From the NCBI GenBank assembly GCA_963697675.1, contig CAVOOW010000001.1:186001-250000 (forward strand): DNA of 64,000 nt, given 5' to 3'. The stretch is from CAVOOW01 sp963697675. GTDB lineage: Bacteria; Actinomycetota; Actinomycetes; JACCUZ01. A program made the position numbers and the translations under genes. The notes beneath the pieces are model-generated. The model was not told where the DNA came from, searched no databases, and saw nothing but the letters and a program-made list of their open reading frames with translations. This document shows positions 19,938-28,847 of this stretch, piece after piece (position 1 is the first letter of the stretch; the number at the start of each line of letters is the position of its first letter).

Positions 19938-21587
19938 ATGGATCGGCTGCCGGTCATCTACGTGCGGGGCTACGCCGGGACGACGTCGGGGATCGATGCG
20001 CAGGTCGACGACCCCTTCTACGGCTTCAACCGTGGCTCCACCCACGTGCGTGTCGACGGTGACGGGGACCCGTCGTACTACCAGTTCGAAGGTCCGATGC
20101 TGCGCCTGATGATCGACGAGAAGTACCAGCTGCTCGTCAACGGCGACCAGGGGCGCTATCTCGAACAGGCGGGCGAGGGCGAGCTGGCGAAGGAGTCGAT
20201 CTGGGTCTACCGGTTCTATGACCAGGCCGCGACGACTTTCGTGGACCCGCCGCACGAGAACGTGATCGAGCGGATCGTTCACAAGGCCCAGCACAAGGTC
20301 ACGTCGAAGGGCTTCAACATCGAGACGGCCGCCGAGGGTCTCTATGACCTGATCCTGCTCGTGCGGCGCAAGACCGGCGCCGAGAAGGTCTACGTCGTCG
20401 CGCACTCCATGGGCGGTCTGGTCGCCCGCGCCATGATCCAGAAGACGTGCCTGCTGGACGACACGCGCACGGGCACGGCCGTCAAACGACTGCCGGCGAA
20501 GGACATCGTGGCGAAGTTCTTCACCTACGGCACCCCGCACGGTGGCATCACGTTCCAGATCTCCGCGCTGGACTGGGCCGAGAAGGCGTTCGGACCGGCC
20601 GGCGCGGACATCTTCTCGCCGCCAAAGATGTACGGCTACCTCGTCAAGGACGCGACGTTTGGCGACGAGCCGCCGGACGGCTCGAAGTGGGACCCGCAGA
20701 AAATCGAGAAGGGCGTCTTCGCCGGAGACGACATCTTCTGCCTGATCGGCACCGATCCGACCGACTATGGCCTCTCACGCAAGGTGGTCGGCCCGAAGAG
20801 CGACGGTCTCGTGCAGATCGAGCACGCCTACGTACGTGGGGCACACCGTGCGTTCGTCTACAAGTCGCACTCGGGCTCCTACGGTGAGGTGAACTCGGAG
20901 GAGGGCTATCAGAACCTGCGCCGGTTCCTGTTCGGCCGCTGGCGGGTGCAGATCGAGTTCGACGGGCTGCCACCGGCGCCCAGCACGGACGAGGAGCAGT
21001 GGCCGGTGTGGCAGGCCGACATGCGACTGGCCATCCGTGGACAGTCCATCGTCATGAGCGAGCAGCTGGCCGCGCACTATTGCCCGATCCAGCTCAACGA
21101 CGAGATCCGTCGCAAGGCCGATTCGCCGGACCACCCGGTGCCGCTGGTCTCGACCTTCCTGCTGGACCCGGCAAAGATGCAGCGCCAGGGGCCTGCGGAC
21201 AAACCCGTTCCCCACGGTGGGCGCGCGCGCTACACGATGACGCTGCGGGTGTTCGCGCTGGACGAGAAGCACGGCGTGTTCGACTTCTCCGACCACCTGG
21301 AGCAGGTGCCTGCCTGGTCGGACTCGCTCATCGTCGACGTCGGCCCCAATGCGACGGGCACAGGCCTGCAGGCGTGGACCGCCTGGAAGACCGACATCAA
21401 CGGCCAGCTGGCGAAGTTCGACCCGATCACCAAGGGGCTGGCCACACCGACCGAGCAGCCCGCGTCGTTCGCTCTGGAGGGAGACGACCACGTCTGCCGG
21501 ATCGCGCTGCCGGACGCGGCACGCGCGCTGCCGGTCTTCAAGCCCAACGCCGCGCTCAAGGTGCGCGTGCGAGAGCGCGCCGGCTGA
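19938..21587 (+). CDS. alpha/beta hydrolase (lipase/esterase-like)
   Basis: The 549-residue protein starts at ATG 19938 (MDRLPVIYVRGYAGTTSGID). The nucleophile elbow is VYVVAHSMGGLVARAMI, Ser near residue 165, with FFTYGTPHGGITF downstream as in PGAP1-like lipases. The C-terminal 200 residues after the catalytic domain (from about LFGRWRVQIEFDGLP) form an added beta-rich domain of unknown role. No signal peptide is present, so it is probably cytoplasmic. The next gene starts 1 bp after its stop. Confidence 0.83.
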   Translation: MDRLPVIYVRGYAGTTSGIDAQVDDPFYGFNRGSTHVRVDGDGDPSYYQFEGPMLRLMIDEKYQLLVNGDQGRYLEQAGEGELAKESIWVYRFYDQAATTFVDPPHENVIERIVHKAQHKVTSKGFNIETAAEGLYDLILLVRRKTGAEKVYVVAHSMGGLVARAMIQKTCLLDDTRTGTAVKRLPAKDIVAKFFTYGTPHGGITFQISALDWAEKAFGPAGADIFSPPKMYGYLVKDATFGDEPPDGSKWDPQKIEKGVFAGDDIFCLIGTDPTDYGLSRKVVGPKSDGLVQIEHAYVRGAHRAFVYKSHSGSYGEVNSEEGYQNLRRFLFGRWRVQIEFDGLPPAPSTDEEQWPVWQADMRLAIRGQSIVMSEQLAAHYCPIQLNDEIRRKADSPDHPVPLVSTFLLDPAKMQRQGPADKPVPHGGRARYTMTLRVFALDEKHGVFDFSDHLEQVPAWSDSLIVDVGPNATGTGLQAWTAWKTDINGQLAKFDPITKGLATPTEQPASFALEGDDHVCRIALPDAARALPVFKPNAALKVRVRERAG

Positions 21588-21588
21588 G

Positions 21589-22173
21589 GTGGCGCCTGAC
21601 GGACTCGATCGTGTCGTGCTGCGCACGCCACGACTCGTGCTGCGCGAGTGGCGCGACGAGGACCGCGAATCCTTCGCGGCGATGAACCAGGACCCCTTGG
21701 TGATGAAGCACTTCCCGGGGCCGATGGATCCAGCCGCCTCCGACGCAACCGTCGACCGCTTCATGAGCGTCCACTCCACTCTCGGCTACACGGTGTGGGT
21801 CGTCGAGGTGTTGAGCAGTGAGCGCGGGGCGACCTCGTTCGCCGGGTTCACCGGGCTCATGCCGCCCTCGTTCGATCCGCCGTTCGCCCATCAGCAGCCG
21901 CTCGTCGAGGTGGGCTGGCGGCTGTGGCCGCAGTGGTGGGGCCTGGGCATCGCCAGCGAGGCGGCGCGTGCCTCGGTCGCCCATGGATTCGATGTCGTCG
22001 GGCTACCGGAGATCGTGTCCTTCACGGTGGTGGCGAACACGCCCTCGCGCGCGGTCATGGAGCGGATCGGCATGCACTATGACAGCGAGTTCGACCACCC
22101 GCGAGCGAAGGCTGGCGACAGCTGGCGCCGACATGTCCTCTACCGCATGGCGCCGGAGGACCCCCGTGGTTGA
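21589..22173 (+). CDS. GNAT N-acetyltransferase (RimJ/RimL type)
   Basis: The 194-residue protein from GTG 21589 shows LRTPRLVLREWRDEDRESFAAMNQDP at the start and WPQWWGLGIASEAARASVAHGFD as the acetyl-CoA site, the marks of Acetyltransf_3. It ends MERIGMHYDSEFDHP, typical for the group. The start is set by the preceding stop and by the reading frame. It is probably co-transcribed with the hydrolase and the S4 protein. Confidence 0.88.
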   Translation: MAPDGLDRVVLRTPRLVLREWRDEDRESFAAMNQDPLVMKHFPGPMDPAASDATVDRFMSVHSTLGYTVWVVEVLSSERGATSFAGFTGLMPPSFDPPFAHQQPLVEVGWRLWPQWWGLGIASEAARASVAHGFDVVGLPEIVSFTVVANTPSRAVMERIGMHYDSEFDHPRAKAGDSWRRHVLYRMAPEDPRG

Positions 22174-22191
22174 CCGGCAATGATGGGGTGC

Positions 22192-22398
22192 ATGCAAGAG
22201 ATCTCGGTCGGTCCCGACGGCATCCGGCTCGGCCAGTTGCTCAAGCTCGCCAATCTTGTCGAGTCCGGCGGTGAGGTGCGCCCGCTGCTCGCCCAGGGCG
22301 GCGTCACCGTGAACGGCGCGGTCGAGACGCGTCGTGGGGCGCAGCTGAGGACTGGCGACGTCGTGGCGATCGGCGACTCGCAGATCAAGGTCACCTGA
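22192..22398 (+). CDS. S4 RNA-binding domain protein (YaaA-like)
   Basis: The 68-residue protein consists of one S4 domain: GIRLGQLLKLANLVESGGEVRPLLAQGGVTVNG. The ATG at 22192 is preferred; ATGs at 22180 and 22183 are in frame. Small S4 proteins of this type are associated with RNA binding, often near DNA replication or recombination genes, but here it neighbours acetyltransferase and glucanase-like genes. The GTG of the next gene follows its stop immediately. Confidence 0.82.
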   Translation: MQEISVGPDGIRLGQLLKLANLVESGGEVRPLLAQGGVTVNGAVETRRGAQLRTGDVVAIGDSQIKVT

Positions 22399-23182
22399 GT
22401 GCGTCTGGTCTTCGAGGAGCACTTCGACACGCCGACCTTGGACCCGGCGGTCTGGGTGCCGCACTACCTGCCCGCCTGGAGCTCCCGCGCGGCCACAGCG
22501 GCGACGTACGACATCCGCGACTCCTGCCTGCGCCTGTCCATCCCGCCCGAGCAAGGACACTGGCTGCCCGGGGAACACACGCCGCCGCTGCGGGTGTCGG
22601 GCATCCAGTCGGGCAACTTCTCGGGGCCGGTCGGCAGCGGCGTCGGCCAGCAGCCCTGGCGCGACGGCGCCCTCGTACGCGAGGAGCAGCCGACGTTCTG
22701 GGGCTGGACGCCTCAGCACGGCTATCTCGAGATGCGCGCGAAAGGTGTCGTGACGCAGCGCTCGATGGTCGCTTGGTGGATGGTCGGGCTCGAGGACGTT
22801 CCCGATCGGTGCGCGGAGATCTGCGTGACCGAGATGTTCGGCGACGCGGTCGAGCCGGGTGCGTCGGCGGCAGTGGGCATGGGCCTGCATCCGTTCCGCG
22901 ATCCGGCGCATCGCCGAGGACTTCGCGGCGGTGCGGCTGCCGATCGACATCGCCGAGTTCCACACCTACGCCGTGGACTGGAGCGCTGATCGCGTCGACT
23001 TCTTCGTCGACGGCGAGCTCGCGCGCAGCTGCGCTCGCCCGCCCACTTATCCGATGCAGATGATGATCGCCGTGTTCGACTTCCCCGACCGGTCGAACGG
23101 CGACGACGCGGATGCGGTGCCCGAACTCGTCGTCGACTATCTGCGCGGCTACGAGCGCTCCGCCGGCGAAGTCGCAAATTGA
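22399..23182 (+). CDS. GH16-like glycoside hydrolase/lectin family protein (frameshifted)
   Basis: The first frame reads MRLVFEEHFDTPTLDPAVWVPHYLPAWSSR, a family 16-like opening with GYLEMRAKGVV and the active-site segment EICVTEMFGDAVE. The second frame supplies RIAEDFAAVRLPIDIAEFHTYAVDW and the final FFVDGELARS strand. They join if one G is removed near 22903-22907. Corrected length is about 260 residues. The usual ExDxxE catalytic pattern reads ExCxxE here, so the middle Asp is a Cys. There is no signal peptide, which is unusual for a GH16 enzyme; a non-secreted or lectin-like role is possible. Confidence 0.75.
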
Positions 23183-23249
23183 GACAGACGCGACCTTTGG
23201 CCCTTCCTAGAGTCGATCTGACGTGTCCACCTGAGTGAGGAGGCAGCAG

Positions 23250-24294
23250 ATGAAGGCGCTGGTTTACCACGGTCCCGGCCAGAAGTCCTGGGAAGACGTC
23301 GCTGACGCAACGATCCAGGATCCCACCGACGTGGTGGTCAAGGTGGACACGACCACGATCTGCGGCACCGACCTGCACATCCTCCAGGGCGACGTGGCTG
23401 CGGTGACCGATGGTCGCATCCTGGGCCACGAGGCGGTCGGCACCGTCACCGAAGTGGGCTCCGCGGTCAAGGGCTTCAGCGTCGGCGACCGGGTGCTCGT
23501 GCCGGCCATCACCAAGTGCGGGCGCTGCGAATACTGCCAGAAGGGCATGCCCTCCCACTGTCAGACCGTTGGCGGCATCGGCTGGATCTTCGGCCACCTG
23601 ATCGACGGCACGCAGGCCGAGTCGGTGCGGGTGCCCTTCGCCGACACCTCGCTCTACGCGGTGCCCGCGGACGTCACCAACGAGCAGGCGATCTTCCTGG
23701 CCGACTCGCTGCCCACGGGGTACGAGGTGGGTGTTCTCGCCGGTGGGGTCCGTCCCGGCGACACCGTCGCTGTCGTGGGTGCCGGTGCCGTCGGCCTCGT
23801 CGGCGGTGCTGACCACGAGCCTGTGGGGCGCGTCCAAGACCATCGCGATCGACTCCAACAAGTTCCGGCTCGAGAAGGCGCACGAGTTCGGCGCGACCGA
23901 TGTCGTCGAAGCCGGCCCGAACGCCGTCGCCGACGTCATCGCGCTCACCGACGGGCTCGGCGTCGACGTCGCCATCGAGGCGGTCGGCTATCCCGAGACC
24001 CTGCTCACCGCGGCGTCACTCGTGCGGCCCGGCGGCACGATCGCGAACATCGGCGTCCACGGGGCCGCGGTCAGCCTGCCCATGGAGAACATGTGGATCC
24101 AGAACGTCAACCTGACGATGGGCCTGGTCGACACGGTCTCGATCCCGACCCTGCTCAAGATGGTCGCCAGCGGCCGGATCCCCGCGGAGAAGATGGGCAC
24201 GCACTCGTTCACCTTCGATCAGATCGACGAGGCGTACGACGTGTTCAAGCACGCGGCGGACAATCTCGCGCTGAAGGTCGTCATCACGCCGTAG
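23250..24294 (+). CDS. zinc-dependent alcohol dehydrogenase (frameshifted)
   Basis: Starts at ATG 23250 behind GAGGAGG. Zinc ligands are seen in TICGTDLHILQG and GHEAVGTVTEVG, with the structural-zinc cysteines in KCGRCEYCQKGMPSHC. The frame breaks at the nucleotide-binding GAGAVGL near 23798-23802, where one extra G moves translation out. The other frame resumes with VLTTSLWGASKTIAIDSNKFRLEKA and runs to ALKVVITP. Corrected length is about 347 residues, normal for the family. It probably oxidises a short alcohol or related substrate with NAD(P). Confidence 0.85.
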
Positions 24295-24306
24295 CCCAGC
24301 GGGCGC

Positions 24307-24831
24307 TCAGCGGGAGTAGGTCTCGGCGAGGAGTACGTAGCCGGCTGCGTTGAACCGCACGCCGGCTACCTCCTCGTCGGTCAGCTCACGTCGCACCGTC
24401 GCCGGGACGCCGGCCACGAGCGACCGCGGCGGCACCGTGGTCCCCTCGAGGACGACGGCGCCTGCCGCGATCAGCGATCCGGTGCCGATGCGTGCGTCGT
24501 TCAGCACGACAGCGCCCATGCCGATGAGCACGTCGTCCTCCACCGTGCAGCCGTGCAGGATCGCACGGTGCCCGACCGAGACGCGATCGCCGACCGAGAC
24601 CGGGAAGCCGGGATCGGCATGAATGACGACACCGTCCTGCAGGTTGGTCTCGTCGCCCACATCGATGCGGTCGCCGTCGCCGCGCACGACGGTCGTGAAC
24701 CAGACGCTGGACCGGTCGCCGACGGTCACGCGCCCGATGAGGGTGGCCCCGCCGGCGACCCAGGCACTCTCCGACACGGTCGGCTCGACACCGTCGTACG
24801 CGATCAGGACGGGCTCGGCCGGGTCAGGCAT
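24307..24831 (-). CDS. gamma carbonic anhydrase family protein
   Basis: The 174-residue left-handed beta-helix protein starts at the ATG at 24831, with GGAGG just upstream. Hexapeptide repeats run through most of the chain, for example VGDETNLQDGVVIHADPG and VGHRAILHGCTVEDDVLIGMGAVV. The metal-binding histidines are in VIHAD, VGHRAILHG. The family includes carbonic anhydrases and metal-binding acyltransferase-like proteins, so catalytic activity is inferred. Confidence 0.88.
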   Translation of the reverse strand: MPDPAEPVLIAYDGVEPTVSESAWVAGGATLIGRVTVGDRSSVWFTTVVRGDGDRIDVGDETNLQDGVVIHADPGFPVSVGDRVSVGHRAILHGCTVEDDVLIGMGAVVLNDARIGTGSLIAAGAVVLEGTTVPPRSLVAGVPATVRRELTDEEVAGVRFNAAGYVLLAETYSR

Positions 24832-24875
24832 CGCATCCTCCGGAGGGTTCTGTCGGGGGCCTGCGGTTGATCCTT

Positions 24876-25400
24876 TCAGTCCGCCCGGCACTTGTATGCG
24901 GCGAACGTGCTCCACGACATGGGCTTCCCGTTCACCTCTACCTGATCCGGAGAGAGCCTGGCCAGGTCACTCGTGCGGAAGCCCACTCCTTTCAGGGACG
25001 AGTACTCCACCTCTGTAGTCCTGCCCTCGGCGTAGAAGTGAATGTCGGGTTCCAGCTGCCCGGGAGCCGTCTTCGTCTTCCAGCCGACCCCCGGCGCCGT
25101 GATGGAGAGCTTCTGGACGCCGGCGAAGGGCCGCCGCGCCGTCCAGTCACCGCGCTCCACGCTCACCTTGTCCTCGGGGTCAGACTTCTTGCGGCCCTCG
25201 AACATGTCGACCGCGACTGTCGACTTGGTGCAGGTCATGACTGCGATGACCGGTTGCCCCGCGGCGTCGACCGAAAGACCCATCTGACCGGAGTCGGTGA
25301 CGTCGGGTATCCAGTTTCCGCACGCGGAAAGAGCGACGATGCACACCGCGGAAAGGATCGCCGGCGCACGAGAGGAGTGCCGAGCAGAGGCCGTGATCAC
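24876..25400 (-). CDS. putative lipoprotein
   Basis: The 174-residue protein starts at GTG 25400. It has a positively charged start, a hydrophobic core (APAILSAVCIVALSACGNW) and the lipobox LSAC, so the Cys near residue 27 would be lipid-modified. The rest is a beta-rich domain with no family I recognise. Immediately upstream lie four copies of a GATCCATGACGTA-like motif that may control it. Confidence 0.75.
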   Translation of the reverse strand: MITASARHSSRAPAILSAVCIVALSACGNWIPDVTDSGQMGLSVDAAGQPVIAVMTCTKSTVAVDMFEGRKKSDPEDKVSVERGDWTARRPFAGVQKLSITAPGVGWKTKTAPGQLEPDIHFYAEGRTTEVEYSSLKGVGFRTSDLARLSPDQVEVNGKPMSWSTFAAYKCRAD

Positions 25401-25412
25401 AACAATCGCTTC

Positions 25413-25476
25413 CTTACGTCGTGGATCTACGTCATGGATCCGTACGTCAGGTCATGGATCCTTACGTCATGGATCG
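25413..25476. repeat. short repeat array upstream of the lipoprotein gene
   Basis: On the minus strand the unit GATCCATGACGTA occurs about four times, with small variants: GATCCACGACGTA, GATCCATGACCTGACGTA and GATCCATGACGTAAG. The array ends close to the lipoprotein start and lies in its probable promoter. It could be a multi-site operator or a slippage-prone repeat. Confidence 0.6.
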
Positions 25477-25591
25477 TGTCCTCTGACGGTGACAGTCGCA
25501 GCGGTGCTGCACATGAGCCCGGATACTCAGATGGGCCGCGTGGCCCTAGCATCCATCACCGCAGAGGAGCGGCTCTAACCAAGGAGATCCC

Positions 25592-25975
25592 ATGCCAGTC
25601 CAGCTCAACCACACCATCGTCAACGTCCGTGACAAGCAGGAGTCGGCTCCGTTCGTGGCGGAGATCCTCGGCCTCGCGGCACCGAAGCCCTACGGTCCGT
25701 TCCTCGTGGTCGACGTCGACAACGACGTCTCCCTCGACTTCATCGACGTCGACATCCTGCACGCGCAGCACTATGCGTTTCTGGTCAGCGAGGACGAGTT
25801 CGACGAGATCCTGGCCCGCATCGTCGACCGTGGCCTGACCTACTGGGCCGACCCGTTCAAGAAGCGGCCCACCGAGTGGAACACCGACGACGGCGGTCGC
25901 GGGCTCTACTGGGAGGAGCCGAGCGGACACATGCTGGAGATCATCACCCGGCCCTACGGCAGCGGCGACGTCTAG
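25592..25975 (+). CDS. VOC family protein (glyoxalase/dioxygenase-type)
   Basis: The 127-residue protein starts behind AAGGAG at ATG 25592. Metal-ligand positions are in QLNHTIVNVRDKQ, ARHYAF-like HAQHYAFLVSED, and GRGLYWEEPSGHMLEIITRPYG. It is a single VOC module pair; the substrate is unknown. It lies between the repeat array and the PAS phosphatase gene. Confidence 0.9.
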   Translation: MPVQLNHTIVNVRDKQESAPFVAEILGLAAPKPYGPFLVVDVDNDVSLDFIDVDILHAQHYAFLVSEDEFDEILARIVDRGLTYWADPFKKRPTEWNTDDGGRGLYWEEPSGHMLEIITRPYGSGDV

Positions 25976-26100
25976 TCGAGACGGAAACCGTCAGCACGTC
26001 ATCGACGGGCCGGCCGTTCAGGATGAACGGTCTGACGTCGATCATGTGGTCAGGCTCTCACGTGGCCGAGGTCGCCAAGACTCCCGATAGCCTCTGGGCC

Positions 26101-27865
26101 ATGTCGGGAGTTCGCCGGAGAGAATCTGTGCCGAAACAGGGTGCTGGCGAGGCCGTCAGGCGCATCGGCGATGACGCAAAGAGGCGGCTGGAGGTCGCCT
26201 TGCGCAGTGGTCACATGGGCACGTACTCGTGGGATCCGGTCTCCGGCCGGGGGGTCTATGACGAGCCGCTGCTCGAGCTCTACGGTTTCGCGCCGGGGCA
26301 GTTCGGCGGTCAGCTCGGCGAGCTCAGCAAACGGGTGCACCCGGAGGACCGAGACGACCTGATCAGCGCGGTGCAGGCCGCGATGTCGGAACGAGAGTCA
26401 ACCTTTGAGCGTGAGTTCCGGGTCGTACATCCGAATGGTGAGACGCGCTGGCTGCGCGGATACGGCCAGTTCTACCGCGGCGACGGCGAGGACCGAGGCT
26501 CCCTCGTAGGCGTCGTCGTCGATGTCACTCCCGTCCGGAGCGCCGAGCTGGCCCGCGAGGCAGCACAAGCTGCCGAGGCCATCGCGCAGCAGGCCGCTGG
26601 TCTGTCCCAGCGACGCCTGGAGCTCCTCGCCCGCGCTGCCGCCCTGCTCGACTCACCGCTCGACGTCGATGCGACCCTGCAACAGGTGGCCGACCTGGCC
26701 ATCGGCGACCTGGCCGACTGGTGCGCCGTCGACCTGGAGACCGAGCGCCGGGCCGCCCGCCGGGTAGCCGTTGCGCACCGCGATCCCGCGATGGTGTCGA
26801 TGGCGCACGCGCTGCACGACCGATATCCCGAACCCCGGGACTCCCCGAGCCGTCTTGCTGTGCTCCGCACCCTGCAACCCCTGCATGTCGCCTGCGTGAC
26901 CGACGCGATGCTGGTCGGCGCCGCCCGCGATCCCGGGCATCTGGACCTGCTCCGGACGCTCGACATGGCCTCGGTGATCCTGGCTCCGGTGCAGGCCGGT
27001 GGCCGCGCCTTCGGACTGCTGAGTCTTGTCACGACCGACGGCCGCCGACTCGGGGCGGAGGACGTCGAGCTGGCCATGGAGCTCGGCCGTCGCGCGGGAG
27101 CGGCACTCGAGAAGGTGCGGCTCTACGCCGAGCGCGACGCAGTCGCCCACATCCTGCAGCAGAGCCTGCTTCCCCCCACGCTGCCGGAGATCCCGGGCAT
27201 GCTGCTGGCCGCCCACTATGCGCCGGCCGTTCGCGGGATCGACATCGGCGGCGACTTCTACGACATCTTCCAGACGTCCGCCAACCGCTGGTGGCTGGTC
27301 CTGGGTGACGTGTGCGGCAAGGGCCCGCCCGCGGCGTCACTGACCGGCGTCATCCGATACACGGTCCGGGCCTTCGCACGTGACGACGAGGACCCCGGGC
27401 AGGTGCTCGACCGGCTGAGCGAGTCGCTGCTCGGTCAGGAATGGGACGGCAGGTTCGCGACCCTCGTCCTGGCCGCGGTGGACATCCCACCCGCCGGTGG
27501 AAGCCTCACCCTGCGGCTCGCGACTGCTGGTCACCCACGGCCGCTGCACAAGGCGCGGTCCGGAGTCCGCGAGTGCGGCGGCGCGGGCATGCCCGTGGGA
27601 CTGCTGCCAGGCATCCGCGTCCAGACAGTCCGGGTCGAACTCGAGAACGGGCGAGACCCTGGTCATGTACACCGACGGCGCGACGGAGGCTCGAACGGCC
27701 GCCGGGACCTTGCTCGGCGAGGACGCCTTGATGCGGATGGTCGCCGAGGCGCCCGCAGATCCTGCCGATCTCGTGGCGAGCGTCACCGCAGCGCTGCGCC
27801 GGGAGGCACCAGAGCAGCGCGACGACGTTGCCCTGTTGGTCGTGGCACCGCAGGCGGCTCAGTAG
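26101..27865 (+). CDS. PAS-GAF-SpoIIE (PP2C-type) phosphatase (frameshifted)
   Basis: Domains in order: a PAS-like module (GHMGTYSWDPVSGRGVYDEPLLELYGFAP), a coiled segment rich in Ala/Glu/Gln, a GAF domain (from VDATLQQVADLAIGDLADW), then a SpoIIE phosphatase domain with GIDIGGDFYDIF and LVLGDVCGKGPPAASLTGVIRY. The frame breaks near 27649-27652 (one extra G) between VELENG and GETLVMYTDGATEAR, which continues to APQAAQ. Such proteins dephosphorylate anti-sigma antagonists. The start is uncertain: ATGs at 26023 and 26101 and a GTG at 26128 are in frame. Confidence 0.88.
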
Positions 27866-28005
27866 TAGCGACGGCGGGTCCCACCGACAGGAGCGATGTT
27901 GAGCACGAGGCCGACGACCAGCAGGATGACCCCGATGATCAGCAGCGCCTTCAGGCTTGCGACCAGCAGTCCGAGCACGATGAGAACGATGCCGAGGATG
28001 ACCAT
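27859..28005 (-). CDS. DUF6131 family small membrane protein
   Basis: A 48-residue protein, too short for most gene finders: MVILGIVLIVLGLLVASLKALLIIGVILLVVGLVLNIAPVGGTRRRYY in two short hydrophobic segments, ending in a basic, Tyr-rich tail. GGAGG lies 5 nt upstream of the ATG at 28005. The pattern matches DUF6131 as I know it. It overlaps the end of the phosphatase gene by 7 bp in convergent orientation. Confidence 0.78.
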   Translation of the reverse strand: MVILGIVLIVLGLLVASLKALLIIGVILLVVGLVLNIAPVGGTRRRYY

Positions 28006-28181
28006 CTGAGCCTCCAGTAGACGTACGAGCGAGCGGGGCGAGCAGAGGATTTCCTGATGGCTGCGCCGTCAAACCTTGCGGCAGAATGCAAATGTTCTGC
28101 CGTTGTCCGCCGCCGATGCTGTGGTTGGAGCACTCTTCTCGGGGCACGACATCGCGAACCAACAAACGTGAGGAGTCACCG

Positions 28182-28472
28182 ATGGCCGGCAAAGGCGGGT
28201 CGCTGACCTGGAAGGTGTTCGCCACTGTGTCGGCGGCGGTCGCGGGCATCGTGACCCGCAAGGTGCTGACCGCGGCCTACCGCAAGACCGTTGGAAGGCC
28301 ACCGCCTGCCAACCCGGAGGCACCGAGCACGACCTGGCAGGAGGCCGTTGGCTGGGCGACCGTGAGCGGCGCCGCCATGGGGTTGGCACGCATGCTGGCG
28401 ACGCGAAAGGCGGCAGTGGTCTACCAGAATGCGACCGGCCATCTGCCTGCGGGGCTCGAAGACGTCAGCTGA
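28182..28472 (+). CDS. DUF4235 family protein
   Basis: The 96-residue protein starts MAGKGGSLTWKVFATVSAAVAGIVTRKVL behind GAGGAG. Two hydrophobic helices bracket TTWQEAVGWATVSGAAMGLARMLATRKAA, the DUF4235 arrangement. It is probably a small inner-membrane protein of unknown role. It is convergent with the next gene. Confidence 0.85.
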   Translation: MAGKGGSLTWKVFATVSAAVAGIVTRKVLTAAYRKTVGRPPPANPEAPSTTWQEAVGWATVSGAAMGLARMLATRKAAVVYQNATGHLPAGLEDVS

Positions 28473-28484
28473 CGGGGAACTGCC

Positions 28485-28835
28485 CTAGGCCGTCGTGCGA
28501 TCCAGGTGCTGCAGCAGGTCGTGTGCCGCGAGCTCGACCTCCTTGTGGCGCCATTCGGCGGCTCGATAGACGCAGGCGATCAGACCCGATCGGTGAACGC
28601 GCCGGAAGTCTCCGTACACGAACGCATACCGGCTCTTGGTGTCATCCGTTGCGCCTTCGGTCAACCCGAGATGCCAGTCCGCGTACTCCTGCCACGTGTG
28701 GGCGTCCAGATACGCCGTCTGAGCGGCTGCGTCGGGCTGGACCTCGCCCCAGTTGCTCGTCAGGACGTACTGGCGCGCGTCGATCAGCGCGCGGGCTCGG
28801 GTCACTGCGCCTTCGTTGACCGAGTACTTCGCCAT
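28485..28835 (-). CDS. conserved hypothetical protein
   Basis: A 116-residue soluble protein beginning MAKYSVNEGAVTRARALIDARQYVLTSNWGEVQ. Distinctive segments are DAHTWQEYADWHLGLTEG and KSRYAFVYGDFRRVHRSGLIACVYRAAEWRHKEVELAAHDLLQ. It resembles a widely distributed but uncharacterised actinobacterial protein. It lies immediately downstream of the YihY gene on the same strand, 12 bp apart. Confidence 0.78.
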   Translation of the reverse strand: MAKYSVNEGAVTRARALIDARQYVLTSNWGEVQPDAAAQTAYLDAHTWQEYADWHLGLTEGATDDTKSRYAFVYGDFRRVHRSGLIACVYRAAEWRHKEVELAAHDLLQHLDRTTA

Positions 28836-28847
28836 CAGCACACTTCC

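Noticed and set aside
26653..27216. Leftward frame across the GAF/SpoIIE gene
   Set aside because: The domain-rich gene on the plus strand accounts for the region.
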